64,000 bases of DNA from Clostridia bacterium (lineage in GTDB: Bacteria > Bacillota > Clostridia > Lachnospirales > Lachnospiraceae): NCBI GenBank assembly GCA_029101305.1, contig JAQXQS010000194.1:1-64000 (forward strand), in the 5' to 3' direction. Positions 27,921 to 35,967 of the stretch are shown one piece after another. The first letter of the stretch is position 1. Every line of letters begins with the position of its first letter. Position numbers and translations under genes: made by a program. The notes beneath the pieces are model-generated. The model had not been told where the DNA came from. It did no database searches and was given only the letters and a program-made list of their open reading frames with translations.

Positions 27921-28025
27921 CGATTGTGACCCGCCCTTGGCGCTCCCACAATCAACCATAGTAGTTACATTCTGTGAGGGAATAAAATCAGCCGGACTTT
28001 GGCTCGTTGCTCACGTAAACAAAAA

Positions 28026-28061
28026 GACTCATGTATGCTCTTTAAAAAGCATACATGAGTC
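28026..28061 (-). terminator. Riboswitch terminator before the cation exchanger
   Basis: GACTCATGTATGC and GCATACATGAGTC form a perfect 13-bp stem with a 10-base loop, followed by TTTTTG on the minus strand. Confidence 0.9.
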
Positions 28062-28160
28062 TCATTCTTTAAGATTTGCCAGGCACTGTCAAAATCCAAT
28101 GCCGCGACTGTTGACAAACCACGCTGCTGCGCGAACTACTCCCTCACGAACTTTATATGT
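28062..28160 (-). promoter_or_regulatory. Putative second manganese (yybP-ykoY) riboswitch
   Basis: On the minus strand the leader reads GTTCGTGAGGGAGTAG, a GC-rich arm, then TTTGTCAACAGTC, and ends in a perfect terminator. The GTGAGGGAGTAG and GTCAACA blocks are the same as in the mntP leader. A riboswitch of the same class is therefore likely, though the distal parts diverge. Confidence 0.7.
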
Positions 28161-28166
28161 GGGATT

Positions 28167-28195
28167 ACTATATCAAATTGTTTTCATTCCGTCAA
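28167..28195 (-). promoter_or_regulatory. Promoter of the riboswitch/exchanger transcript
   Basis: -35 TTGACG (28190-28195), a 17-bp spacer and -10 TATAGT (28167-28172) on the minus strand. Confidence 0.8.
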
Positions 28196-28206
28196 GACTT
28201 ATTTAA

Positions 28207-28578
28207 TCAATCCTCTTCAATATGCTCACGTCCCTGATCCATAATGGTCCGCACATGTTCATCTGCCAGGGAATAAAAAACAGATTTTCCCTCTCTCCGG
28301 CTCTTTACCAGTTTATTCTGCTTCAGAATACGAAGCTGATGGGAAATGGCAGATTGTGTCATATTTAAGACCTTCGCCAGATCGCACACGCAGACCTCTG
28401 CTTCAAAAAGCACAAACAGAATCCGGATTCTGGTAGAATCTCCGAACACTTTAAATAATTCTGCCAGATCATACAATTCATTTTCTTCTGGTATTGTATC
28501 ATTTACGATCTGAAGCAGATTCTCATGGATTTCCCCACACTCACAGGTTTCAATCTCTTTATCCAAATCTTTTTTCAT
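28207..28578 (-). CDS. ArsR/SmtB family metal-sensing repressor
   Basis: A 123-residue winged-helix repressor. The N-terminus has CECGEIH (13-19), the core has LAELFKVFGDSTRIRILFVL, and the alpha-3 region has the ELCVCDL-like motif AEVCVCDLAKVLNMTQSAISHQLR. The C-terminus ends in HVRTIMDQGREHIEED, with metal-ligand candidates in alpha-5. The Cys pattern is CadC/CmtR-like, so Cd/Pb/Zn is more likely than arsenic. It is the last gene of the HMA-ATPase-regulator operon. The palindrome at the operon promoter is its probable operator. Confidence 0.9.
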   Translation of the reverse strand: MKKDLDKEIETCECGEIHENLLQIVNDTIPEENELYDLAELFKVFGDSTRIRILFVLFEAEVCVCDLAKVLNMTQSAISHQLRILKQNKLVKSRREGKSVFYSLADEHVRTIMDQGREHIEED

Positions 28579-28602
28579 TTCATCAACACCTCATTACAGA
28601 CT

Positions 28603-28658
28603 CAGGGAGCTGCTCTTAGCTCCCTGTAAACATCTCTTTTCCTAAACATCTCTTTTCC
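28603..28658 (-). repeat. Hairpin and 16-bp tandem repeat between ATPase and arsR
   Basis: CAGGGAGCT, six bases, AGCTCCCTG form a perfect 9-bp hairpin (28603-28626). Next to it the 16-bp unit TAAACATCTCTTTTCC occurs twice in tandem (28627-28642 and 28643-28658). There is no T tract, so this could be an mRNA processing or stability element. Confidence 0.7.
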
Positions 28659-28660
28659 TA

Positions 28661-30553
28661 TCAAAGATTCTTCACAAACAAGGTACGGATGGCATTCAGC
28701 ACTGCAAGCACCATTACTCCCACATCTGCAAAAATCGCAACCCACATGTTTGCTATACCAAGCGCTCCAAGCACCAGGCAGATCAGCTTGACTCCGATTG
28801 CAAAATAAATATTCTCGTATACAATACGCATACATTTTTTCGCTATACGGATTGCTTTGGCAATCTTAACAGGATCATCATCCATAAGCACCACATCCGC
28901 TGCTTCAATCGCAGCATCAGAACCAAGGGCACCCATGGCAATTCCTACATCTGCTCTTGAAAGAACCGGTGCATCATTGATTCCATCACCAACAAAGACA
29001 AGCTTCTCTTTCTCCTGCTTATTTGCCAGCAGCTCCTCAACCTTGGAAACCTTATCTGCCGGAAGAAGCTCACTGTGCACTTCCCCGATTCCAAGCTCTG
29101 CTGCCACTGCCTCTGCCACCTTCTTCGAATCACCGGTAAGCATAACGGTCTTGGCAATACCTGCTTTCTTCAGATTCTCTATCGCCTCTTTAGCATGCGG
29201 CTTAACAATATCGGAAATCAGAATGTGACCTGCATATTTTCCATCCACAGCCATATGCACAACCGTTCCTACATGATGGCACTCTTTATATGCAATACCA
29301 AGGCGGTTCATCAGCTTGGTATTACCTGCTGCAACCTGTACTCCATCTACTTTTGCAACAACACCATTTCCGCCGATTTCTTCAATATCCGTCACACGGT
29401 TACGGTCAATGGGCTTCCCATATGCTTTCTGAAGGCTTTTGCTGATGGGATGGGAAGAGGAACACTCTGCATAAGCTGCATATTCCAGCAGCTTCTCGTC
29501 TTCCATCTCGTTATGATGGATGCCGCTTACCTCGAAAACGCCCTTTGTCATAGTTCCAGTTTTATCGAATACCACGATTTTTGCCTGGGAAAGGGTTTCC
29601 AGATAGTTGGAGCCTTTTACCAGGACTCCCTGGTTGCTGGCACCACCGATTCCTGCAAAAAAGCTAAGCGGAATACTGATCACAAGAGCACACGGGCAAC
29701 TGATTACCAGGAACGTAAGGGCACGGTAGATCCAGTCTCCCCACTCTGGGGAAAGCCCCATAAACAACATTCTGCAAAGTGGCGGCAACACTGCAAGCGC
29801 CAAGGCGCTGTAGCAGACAGCCGGTGTATAATACTTGGCAAATTTGGAAATAAAGTTCTCAGATCTGGATTTCTTGGAACTGGAATTCTCTACCAGATCC
29901 AGGATCTTGGAAACTGTGGACTCCCCAAATTCCTTTGTGGTACGGATTTTCAGCACACCTGTCATATTGATGCATCCACTGATGACCTCTTCTCCAGCAC
30001 GCGCATCTCTTGGAAGGCTCTCTCCGGTCAGGGCACTGGTGTTTAAAGTAGAGGTTCCTTCTTCTATGATTCCATCAATCGGAACCTTTTCTCCCGGCTG
30101 AACCACAATGACAGTTCCAACTTCCACTTCATCCGGATCCACTTTTTCCAGCTTGCCATCCTGCTCAATGTTCGCATAATCCGGACGGATGTCCATCAAC
30201 TCACTGATATTTCTCCTGCTCTTTCCAACTGCATAGCTCTGGAAAAGCTCACCGATCTGATAAAACAGCATAACCGCTGTACCTTCCTGGTAATCCCCAA
30301 GAGCAATCGCTCCAATAGTGGCAACTGCCATCAGAAAGTTTTCATCAAATACCTGCCGGTTCTTAATTCCCTTAAATGCTTTTTTCAGAATGTCATAACC
30401 GATCACCAGATATGGGATCATGTACAATGCCATTCTAAAATAGCCTTCTACAGGAATAAAATGCAAAAGAACCAGAAGTACTATGGTAACAATGATTCTG
30501 ACCAGAACTTTTTTCTGCTTCTTATTCATACTTTTACACATGCCCTGGGGCAT
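28661..30553 (-). CDS. P1B-type heavy-metal ATPase (ZntA/CadA type)
   Basis: A 630-residue metal-exporting ATPase. The usual N-terminal metal-binding domain is missing, and the protein begins directly with membrane helices. Visible motifs are the TGES actuator loop (SALTGESLPRDA), the CPCALVISIPLS membrane site, DKTGTMTKG, the SSSHPISKS HP motif, and [23 protein letters not shown] with ZntA-like surroundings suggests Zn/Cd/Pb. A separate small HMA protein is encoded just upstream and may replace the missing domain. Start uncertain: AAAGGAGG lies only two bases before the first ATG, and MNKKQKK eight codons later is an alternative. Confidence 0.92.
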   Translation of the reverse strand: MPQGMCKSMNKKQKKVLVRIIVTIVLLVLLHFIPVEGYFRMALYMIPYLVIGYDILKKAFKGIKNRQVFDENFLMAVATIGAIALGDYQEGTAVMLFYQIGELFQSYAVGKSRRNISELMDIRPDYANIEQDGKLEKVDPDEVEVGTVIVVQPGEKVPIDGIIEEGTSTLNTSALTGESLPRDARAGEEVISGCINMTGVLKIRTTKEFGESTVSKILDLVENSSSKKSRSENFISKFAKYYTPAVCYSALALAVLPPLCRMLFMGLSPEWGDWIYRALTFLVISCPCALVISIPLSFFAGIGGASNQGVLVKGSNYLETLSQAKIVVFDKTGTMTKGVFEVSGIHHNEMEDEKLLEYAAYAECSSSHPISKSLQKAYGKPIDRNRVTDIEEIGGNGVVAKVDGVQVAAGNTKLMNRLGIAYKECHHVGTVVHMAVDGKYAGHILISDIVKPHAKEAIENLKKAGIAKTVMLTGDSKKVAEAVAAELGIGEVHSELLPADKVSKVEELLANKQEKEKLVFVGDGINDAPVLSRADVGIAMGALGSDAAIEAADVVLMDDDPVKIAKAIRIAKKCMRIVYENIYFAIGVKLICLVLGALGIANMWVAIFADVGVMVLAVLNAIRTLFVKNL

Positions 30554-30713
30554 GGCCTCCTTTTTGTATATTTGTAACTATCAGGCCCGGCATTTGTCTT
30601 TGCTTTAATCCAGGCATTGTTCTGAGCTTTCGTCCAAATTTTCCGCTCTCATACTGCAGCAATCCGCTTCTTTGATACAATTACGGATTCTGGCTGCAAT
30701 GTCCAGACAGCCT

Positions 30714-30737
30714 AAAGCGTGTTTGAAAAAAGCTCTG
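30714..30737. repeat. Dispersed repeat family 3
   Basis: AAAGCGTGTTTGAAAAAAGC followed by TCTG, in the 240-bp gap between the HMA gene and the ATPase gene. That gap otherwise shows no gene. Confidence 0.6.
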
Positions 30738-30795
30738 GAGCCTGGAGCACTGCAGCTTTTCTTCTTATTACTATCGCTGTATCCAGCATTTTTTC

Positions 30796-31014
30796 TTATA
30801 AGAAGATTTCGCAGTCATCCTCCACCTTCTTACAGTTCTTCAGAACTTCCTGCATAACACTCTTCGGCTCCTGTCCATCTTCAAACTCAACGATCATCTT
30901 CAGAGTCATGAAGTTCACAGTTGCATCCTTCACACCAGCTGTGTTCTTAGCAGCTTCCTCCATCTTGTTTGCACAGTTCGCACAGTCAACGTCGAGTTTG
31001 TAAGTTTTTTTCAT
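30796..31014 (-). CDS. Small heavy-metal-associated (HMA) domain protein
   Basis: A 72-residue stand-alone HMA domain (ferredoxin-like fold) with the metal-binding loop DVDCANCANKMEEAA (CxxC at 11-14), followed by VNFMTLKMIVEF and an acidic, Cys-containing tail (CKKVEDDCEIFL). The start is fixed by AAGGAGAT eight bases before ATG 31014. It is the first gene of the metal-export operon, and probably delivers or buffers metal for the ATPase, which lacks its own HMA domain. Confidence 0.88.
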   Translation of the reverse strand: MKKTYKLDVDCANCANKMEEAAKNTAGVKDATVNFMTLKMIVEFEDGQEPKSVMQEVLKNCKKVEDDCEIFL

Positions 31015-31049
31015 GGTAGTGATCTCCTTTTTGAAAATGTTCTCTTTTT

Positions 31050-31108
31050 CATATGAACAATTATTCATATGTTTGTTTCTATTATAGCACACAGTTTCAT
31101 TCTGTCAA
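31050..31108 (-). promoter_or_regulatory. Promoter and ArsR-type operator of the HMA/ATPase/arsR operon
   Basis: -35 TTGACA (31103-31108), a 16-bp spacer and -10 TATAAT (31081-31086). Just downstream, CATATGAA, six bases, TTCATATG (31050-31071) is a perfect palindrome. It resembles known SmtB/CadC-type operators and lies over the initially transcribed region. Confidence 0.8.
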
Positions 31109-31267
31109 TAGTTTTTGGACAAAATGCTTTTGATAAAATGATATCATGATTTTTTACTTTTTACTCTATTCAATTCTTACATTTTCATGTATAATAGACC
31201 AGATTAGTTCTTATACATATTATTATCCGAAGATAATAAACCTTAATACAACCAAAGGAGATCAACC

Positions 31268-31744
31268 ATGAAAAGTTACCTGATCGTTTTCTTTATTTCC
31301 ATGGTTCCGCTGATCGAGCTTCGTGGAGCCATTCCTTATGCAGTGGGTTTCGGACTTCCACTGCTTCCCTCTTACATCGTTGCCATCATTGGCAATATGC
31401 TTCCAGTACCATTCATCTATTTCTTTGCACGTAAGGTTCTGGAATGGGGCAAAGATAAACCTGTGATCGGACGTTTCTTCACCTTCTGCCTGGAAAAAGG
31501 GGAAAAAGGCGGAAAAGCTCTTCAGGCCAAAGCAGGCCGCGGATTGTTTATCGCACTTCTGCTTTTCGTAGGTATCCCGCTTCCCGGCACAGGAGCATGG
31601 ACGGGCACTTTAGCTGCCAGCCTTCTTGACATGGACTTTAAGTCCAGCATCCTCGCAGTTATGCTCGGGGTTCTTCTTGCCGGTGTGATCATGGGCGCGG
31701 CAAGTGCAGGACTGTTTGGAGCATTGTTCGCAGTTTTCGCCTAG
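31268..31744 (+). CDS. Small multi-drug export protein family (COG2426) membrane protein
   Basis: A 158-residue membrane protein with about four hydrophobic segments. The N-terminal MVPLIELRGAIPYAVGFGLP and the later GIPLPGTGAWTGTLAASLL are the conserved blocks of the Sm_multidrug_ex family. The biochemical role of this family is not firmly known. It is monocistronic, with AAAGGAG before ATG. A TATAAT at 31190-31195 may be its -10 box, but no good -35 box is seen. Its TAG stop abuts a family 3 repeat. Confidence 0.8.
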   Translation: MKSYLIVFFISMVPLIELRGAIPYAVGFGLPLLPSYIVAIIGNMLPVPFIYFFARKVLEWGKDKPVIGRFFTFCLEKGEKGGKALQAKAGRGLFIALLLFVGIPLPGTGAWTGTLAASLLDMDFKSSILAVMLGVLLAGVIMGAASAGLFGALFAVFA

Positions 31745-31770
31745 AGCATATTTGATGTTTGAAAAAGGCT
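31743..31770. repeat. Dispersed repeat family 3, extended copy
   Basis: AGAGCATATTTGATG followed by TTTGAAAAAGGCT, starting at the stop codon of the upstream gene. Confidence 0.5.
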
Positions 31771-31842
31771 TTCTGCAAGATCTGGTATCCATGAATTTTT
31801 ATGCAACCATGCTGACGTCTGAATTTTTCTAATAATTCAAAA

Positions 31843-31899
31843 GAAGCATATGATGTTTACCATTGTTTTCCTTTGGTAACCCCATATGCTTCCTTTTTA
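31843..31899. terminator. Bidirectional terminator
   Basis: GAAGCATATG and CATATGCTTC, with inner GTTTACC/GGTAAC pairing, are flanked by an A-rich 5' side and a TTTTTATTTT 3' side. It separates the convergent genes ending at 31744 and 31935. Confidence 0.8.
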
Positions 31900-31934
31900 T
31901 TTTAACAAATCTTTTACCAATCCATTCCCAACGG

Positions 31935-32309
31935 TCACTGGAATTTATAAAATGGCTCCTCATCCCTTGTCCGGTACTCATGCTTTTCATAATAGCCGAG
32001 CAATGTGCCGTCTTCATCCCGAAGAGCTACCATATACACATCTTTTACCTGTTTTTCATTATAGAAAGTATGAATCCGGTTATGCTCCCTGCTTTCCTGA
32101 AACCATCCCACTACTTTTTCGATCATCTCCCTTGACTGAGGATTATGACAGTTCATAAGGCTTTTTCCAACCAGTTTTTCACCGCCCCATTTGTGATAAC
32201 TGTGAATAGCAGCCGGATTCATGTAAATAATCTGGTGCTCCAGATTACAGATCACTACAGAAGCGTTATCCTGATCAATGATACTTTTAAAATATAAGTT
32301 CAAATCCAT
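31935..32309 (-). CDS. Single PAS-domain protein
   Basis: A 124-residue protein consisting of one PAS sensor domain: SIIDQDNASVVICNLEHQII, YMNPAAIHSY, GKSLMNCHNPQSREMIEKVV and ALRDEDGTLLGYYEKH. No output domain is attached. The pattern Asn-Pro-Ala-Ala, Cys-His and the closing strand is typical of small PAS proteins found in clostridia. It begins 3 bp after the patB stop, so it is the third gene of the Crp-patB-PAS operon. Ligand unknown. Confidence 0.75.
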   Translation of the reverse strand: MDLNLYFKSIIDQDNASVVICNLEHQIIYMNPAAIHSYHKWGGEKLVGKSLMNCHNPQSREMIEKVVGWFQESREHNRIHTFYNEKQVKDVYMVALRDEDGTLLGYYEKHEYRTRDEEPFYKFQ

Positions 32310-32312
32310 AAT

Positions 32313-33551
32313 CTAAATTTCCTCTCTTTTGTGAAACACATATTTATCAAGCCGGTCAAATGCTTCCTTCACTCTTGACAGCGGAAGGGCCAGGTTCATA
32401 CGGATTGCATACTCTCCATGGAATGGTCTTCCATCCTGCCACATAACCCCTGCCTCAAGGCCAGATTGCTCCAGTTCATCCATGGTTTTCCCATGCGCTT
32501 TACACCACTTCTCACAATCCAGAAACAACATGTAAGTTCCCTGTGGACGAGACACTTCCACTCCTTCGAAATGCTCTTCAATGTAATCGCAGGCATATTC
32601 CACATTTTGGGTAAGCACCTGGCAAAGCTCATCCACCCACTCATATCCCTCTGGCTGGTAAGCTCCGATCAGCGCATACATGGAAAGCAGATTCATATCA
32701 TTATAATGGCTAAGGCTGGATTCCTTATCCACTCTGTCCCGCAGCCAGGAATTATAGATAATATGATAGCTTCCAATCAGTCCTGCAAGATTAAAGGTCT
32801 TGGACGGTGCATACATGGCGATGGTCCTGTTTCTTGCATCCTCTGAAATCATCTGGGTTGGAATATGCTTATTATCTCCCAGGATCAGATCCGACCAGAT
32901 CTCATCAGAGACCACATACACATCATACTTCTTGAAAAGCTCCATGGCTTTTTCCAGCTCCCAGCGCTCCCATACCCTGCCAGTAGGATTGTGGGGACTG
33001 CACATAATACAGGCATGAATGCGGTTCTCCACGATTTTCTTCTCCATATCTGCATAGTCCATACGCCACACATGATCTTCATCTTTTTTCAGCTGGCTGT
33101 GTACAATATGATAGCCGTTATTGGTCAACGCACCTGTAAATCCCACATAAGTAGGAGAATGCACCAGCACACTGTCCCCTTTGGAGCACAGCACGTTCAA
33201 TGCACTGACTACTCCGCCAAGCACACCATTTTCATAACCAATACACGCTTTCGTAAGCCCGGTTACCTGGTTTCTGTTCTCCTGCCATTTTATGATTTCC
33301 TGGAAATATTCCTCCCTTGGGGAAAAATAACCAAATGCCGGGTGTGCAGTTCTCTCTACGATTGCCTTCTGCACGGTAGGCACGGTTGGGAAATTCATGT
33401 CAGCGACCCACATGGGAATCCAATCCATTCCTTCCTTCAATGTCGCTCCTGCAAAATATTCATGATTAAAGCATCCTTCTATATAAGGTGCATCCACTGC
33501 GATGGCATCCTTTCCCTCACGGTTCAGAATACTGGTAAAATCGTATTTCAT
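32313..33551 (-). CDS. PatB/MalY-type C-S lyase (PLP aminotransferase fold)
   Basis: A 412-residue PLP-dependent fold-type I enzyme, of the family that cleaves cystathionine or cysteine to thiol, pyruvate and ammonia. Visible are WIPMWVADMNFPTVPTV near the N-terminus, SPHNPTGRVW, YVVSDEIWSDL, and the Schiff-base lysine in APSKTFNLAGL. Length matches the family. It is flanked by a Crp/Fnr regulator (3 bp away) and a PAS protein. H2S or cysteine metabolism is the plausible context. Confidence 0.88.
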   Translation of the reverse strand: MKYDFTSILNREGKDAIAVDAPYIEGCFNHEYFAGATLKEGMDWIPMWVADMNFPTVPTVQKAIVERTAHPAFGYFSPREEYFQEIIKWQENRNQVTGLTKACIGYENGVLGGVVSALNVLCSKGDSVLVHSPTYVGFTGALTNNGYHIVHSQLKKDEDHVWRMDYADMEKKIVENRIHACIMCSPHNPTGRVWERWELEKAMELFKKYDVYVVSDEIWSDLILGDNKHIPTQMISEDARNRTIAMYAPSKTFNLAGLIGSYHIIYNSWLRDRVDKESSLSHYNDMNLLSMYALIGAYQPEGYEWVDELCQVLTQNVEYACDYIEEHFEGVEVSRPQGTYMLFLDCEKWCKAHGKTMDELEQSGLEAGVMWQDGRPFHGEYAIRMNLALPLSRVKEAFDRLDKYVFHKREEI

Positions 33552-33554
33552 CTT

Positions 33555-34220
33555 CTATTCCTCCTGTTCCAGATAATGGATCTGGTTTCTGTTTACTTCA
33601 ATGATCCCTTCTTTTCGCATTTTCCCAAGCTCATTTGACAATGCGCTTCTGTCCACACCCAGGTAGTCTGCAAGCTCCTGCCGGTTGAAGGGAATAATGA
33701 ACCGGCTGCTGCCCTGCTGCACCATTTCCTGGGAGAAATAAGAAAGCAGCCTTCCACGGATAGACTTTGGCGCTGTGTGAAGACTTCGCCTGGAAAGCTC
33801 CAGGTTCTTTTTCGCCATAACCATCAGCATGTTCCGGATCAGCTTCTCATGGCATGGACAGGTATCCGGACAGGTGTGAAAAATTTTCCCAACTTCCAGA
33901 AAAAGGATCTGACAATCCTCCGCAGCAGTTACCCCTATAAGCAGTTTTTCCCCTGGAATGCAGGCATAAGTTTCCCCGAAAACCTGTCCTGGCGCAATCC
34001 GGTTCAGGATACTTTTATTTCCCATCATATCAATATTCTCAATATGAACGCTGCCTGTCAGCACAAGTCCCATAGCTTTCAGCTGATCCCCCACCTGACA
34101 GATAGTGCTTCCCTTGGCATAGCTCTGAGGTGTTGCATTTAAACAGGAAAGCATATGCTCTGTCTCCTCTGGACTGGTTCCCTGAAAGAGAAACGTCCTG
34201 GAAAGAAATTCATAATTCAT
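33555..34220 (-). CDS. Crp/Fnr family transcriptional regulator
   Basis: A 221-residue regulator with an N-terminal cyclic-nucleotide-binding-like beta-barrel (about 10-110) and a C-terminal helix-turn-helix (NRQELADYLGVDRSALSNELGKM, about 178-200). It has seven Cys (26, 41, 87, 103, 117, 121, 123), including the cluster HTCPDTCPC, so a metal, heme or thiol sensor is possible. It is divergent from hcp. A perfect palindrome lies in the shared region, matching the HcpR theme in which Crp/Fnr relatives control hcp in response to nitrosative stress. Confidence 0.88.
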   Translation of the reverse strand: MNYEFLSRTFLFQGTSPEETEHMLSCLNATPQSYAKGSTICQVGDQLKAMGLVLTGSVHIENIDMMGNKSILNRIAPGQVFGETYACIPGEKLLIGVTAAEDCQILFLEVGKIFHTCPDTCPCHEKLIRNMLMVMAKKNLELSRRSLHTAPKSIRGRLLSYFSQEMVQQGSSRFIIPFNRQELADYLGVDRSALSNELGKMRKEGIIEVNRNQIHYLEQEE

Positions 34221-34232
34221 TTTTTCTCCTTT

Positions 34233-34275
34233 TGTTGTTATAACAACATACTTGTTGGTTGAATTATATTATAGT
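34233..34275. promoter_or_regulatory. Crp/Fnr-type operator and hcp promoter
   Basis: TGTTGTTATAACAACA (34233-34248) is a perfect 16-bp palindrome. A -10 box TATAGT (34270-34275) follows without a good -35 box. If transcription starts at 34282 the palindrome is centred at -41.5, exactly the class II Crp/Fnr activator position. It also lies just upstream of the regulator gene, so autoregulation is possible. Confidence 0.75.
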
Positions 34276-34336
34276 ACAGGTACGAAGTCAAGAACAGAAA
34301 CTTATCTTATAAAATCATTCAGGAGGTTATTATATT

Positions 34337-35938
34337 ATGGAACAGAATATGTTTTGTTTTCAATGTGAACAGACTGCCGGATGTACCGGCTGTACAGGTG
34401 CCAGAGGGGTCTGTGGAAAAACTGCCGATACCGCACGGCTTCAGGATGAACTTACAGGAGCACTGATCGGGCTCGCCCATGCAGCAGATGCCAATGCACC
34501 ACTGGCAGAATCCACCTGGAAATTAATGGTGGAAGGTCTTTTTGCAACACTGACAAACGTAAGTTTCGACGATAAAGCCATCCAGGAGCTTACCAGCCGC
34601 GTTCATCAGGAAAAAGCCCGTCTTCATCCAGACTGCCTCAGCTGCGCTTCTCCCTGTGGTCACAATGACGATTATGACATGAAGCTTCTCTGGAATGCCC
34701 AGGAGGATATCCGTTCCCTGAAATCCCTGATTCTCTTTGGAATCCGCGGAATGGCAGCGTACGCCTATCATGCCATGACCCTTGGTTATACAGATACCGA
34801 GGTAAACGAATTTTTTGGAAAAGCACTCTTTTCCCTTGGAGAAGACTGGGATATGGATCTGCTTCTTCCTATTGTAATGGAAGTTGGAAAATATAATCTT
34901 TCCTGTATGGAACTTCTGGACCGTGCGAATACCAGCACTTACGGTACACCTTCTCCTGTAACCGTTCCGCTTACTGTAGAAAAAGGTCCGTTTATCGTGA
35001 TCACTGGTCACGATCTCCACGATCTGAAGCTTCTTCTGGAGCAGACAGAAGGAAAAGGCATCAACATTTATACCCATGGCGAAATGCTTCCCTGCCACGC
35101 ATATCCGGAGCTAAAAAAATACAGCCACTTAAAAGGAAATTTCGGTACTGCATGGCAGAACCAGCAAAAAGAATTTGCTGATCTTCCAGCACCTGTTCTT
35201 TTCACCACCAACTGTTTAATGCCACCAAAAGAAAGCTATATTGACCGTGTCTTTACCACCGGAACCGTTACCTTCCCGGGAACCGTTCATATTGATGAAG
35301 AAAAAGACTTCACGCCAGTTATCCAGCGTGCCATTGAGCTTGGTGGATATAAGGAAGATCAGCACTTTACCGGAATCAATGGTGGTACTTCCCTTACCAC
35401 CGGCTTCTCACATGGCACCATCCTTGGTGTGGCAGATCAGGTGATCGATGCTGTAAAATCAGGTACCATCCGTCACTTCTTCCTGGTAGCAGGCTGTGAT
35501 GGTGCTCGAAGTGGACGTAATTATTACACAGATTTTGTAAAACAGACACCTGCGGATTCCGTTATCCTTACCCTTGCCTGCGGAAAATACCGTTTTAACG
35601 ATCTGGAGCTTGGAACCATCGGTAATCTTCCAAGACTGATGGATATGGGACAGTGTAATGACGCTTATGGTGCCATCAAAGTTGCCATAGCCCTGGCAGA
35701 GGCTTTTCACTGTGGTGTCAATGAGCTTCCTCTTTCCATGGTACTCTCCTGGTATGAGCAGAAAGCAGTTTCCATCCTGCTTACCCTTTTACACCTTGGA
35801 ATCAAGAATATCCGTCTCGGCCCTACACTGCCGGCATTTCTTTCCAAAAATGTATTAAATTATCTTGTAGATAATTTCGGAATTGCTGCGATCACTACAC
35901 CAGAGGAAGACTTAAGAACATTGCTGCAGAATGTATAA
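34337..35938 (+). CDS. hcp: Hybrid cluster protein (hydroxylamine/NO reductase)
   Basis: A 533-residue hybrid-cluster (prismane) protein. The N-terminal cluster motif is MFCFQCEQTAGCTGCTGARGVCGK (Cys at 6, 9, 15, 18, 24 region), and LHPDCLSCASPCGHNDDYD follows. Hybrid-cluster ligands are visible in ITGHDLHDLKLLLEQ, FTTNCLMPP, VAGCDGARSGRNYYTDF and LACGKYRFND. Hcp reduces nitric oxide or hydroxylamine and acts in nitrosative stress. Start preceded by AGGAGG. The next gene encodes its probable electron donor. Confidence 0.95.
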   Translation: MEQNMFCFQCEQTAGCTGCTGARGVCGKTADTARLQDELTGALIGLAHAADANAPLAESTWKLMVEGLFATLTNVSFDDKAIQELTSRVHQEKARLHPDCLSCASPCGHNDDYDMKLLWNAQEDIRSLKSLILFGIRGMAAYAYHAMTLGYTDTEVNEFFGKALFSLGEDWDMDLLLPIVMEVGKYNLSCMELLDRANTSTYGTPSPVTVPLTVEKGPFIVITGHDLHDLKLLLEQTEGKGINIYTHGEMLPCHAYPELKKYSHLKGNFGTAWQNQQKEFADLPAPVLFTTNCLMPPKESYIDRVFTTGTVTFPGTVHIDEEKDFTPVIQRAIELGGYKEDQHFTGINGGTSLTTGFSHGTILGVADQVIDAVKSGTIRHFFLVAGCDGARSGRNYYTDFVKQTPADSVILTLACGKYRFNDLELGTIGNLPRLMDMGQCNDAYGAIKVAIALAEAFHCGVNELPLSMVLSWYEQKAVSILLTLLHLGIKNIRLGPTLPAFLSKNVLNYLVDNFGIAAITTPEEDLRTLLQNV

Positions 35939-35967
35939 ATTTTTTCTGCAAACAGAAAGGAAAAATC

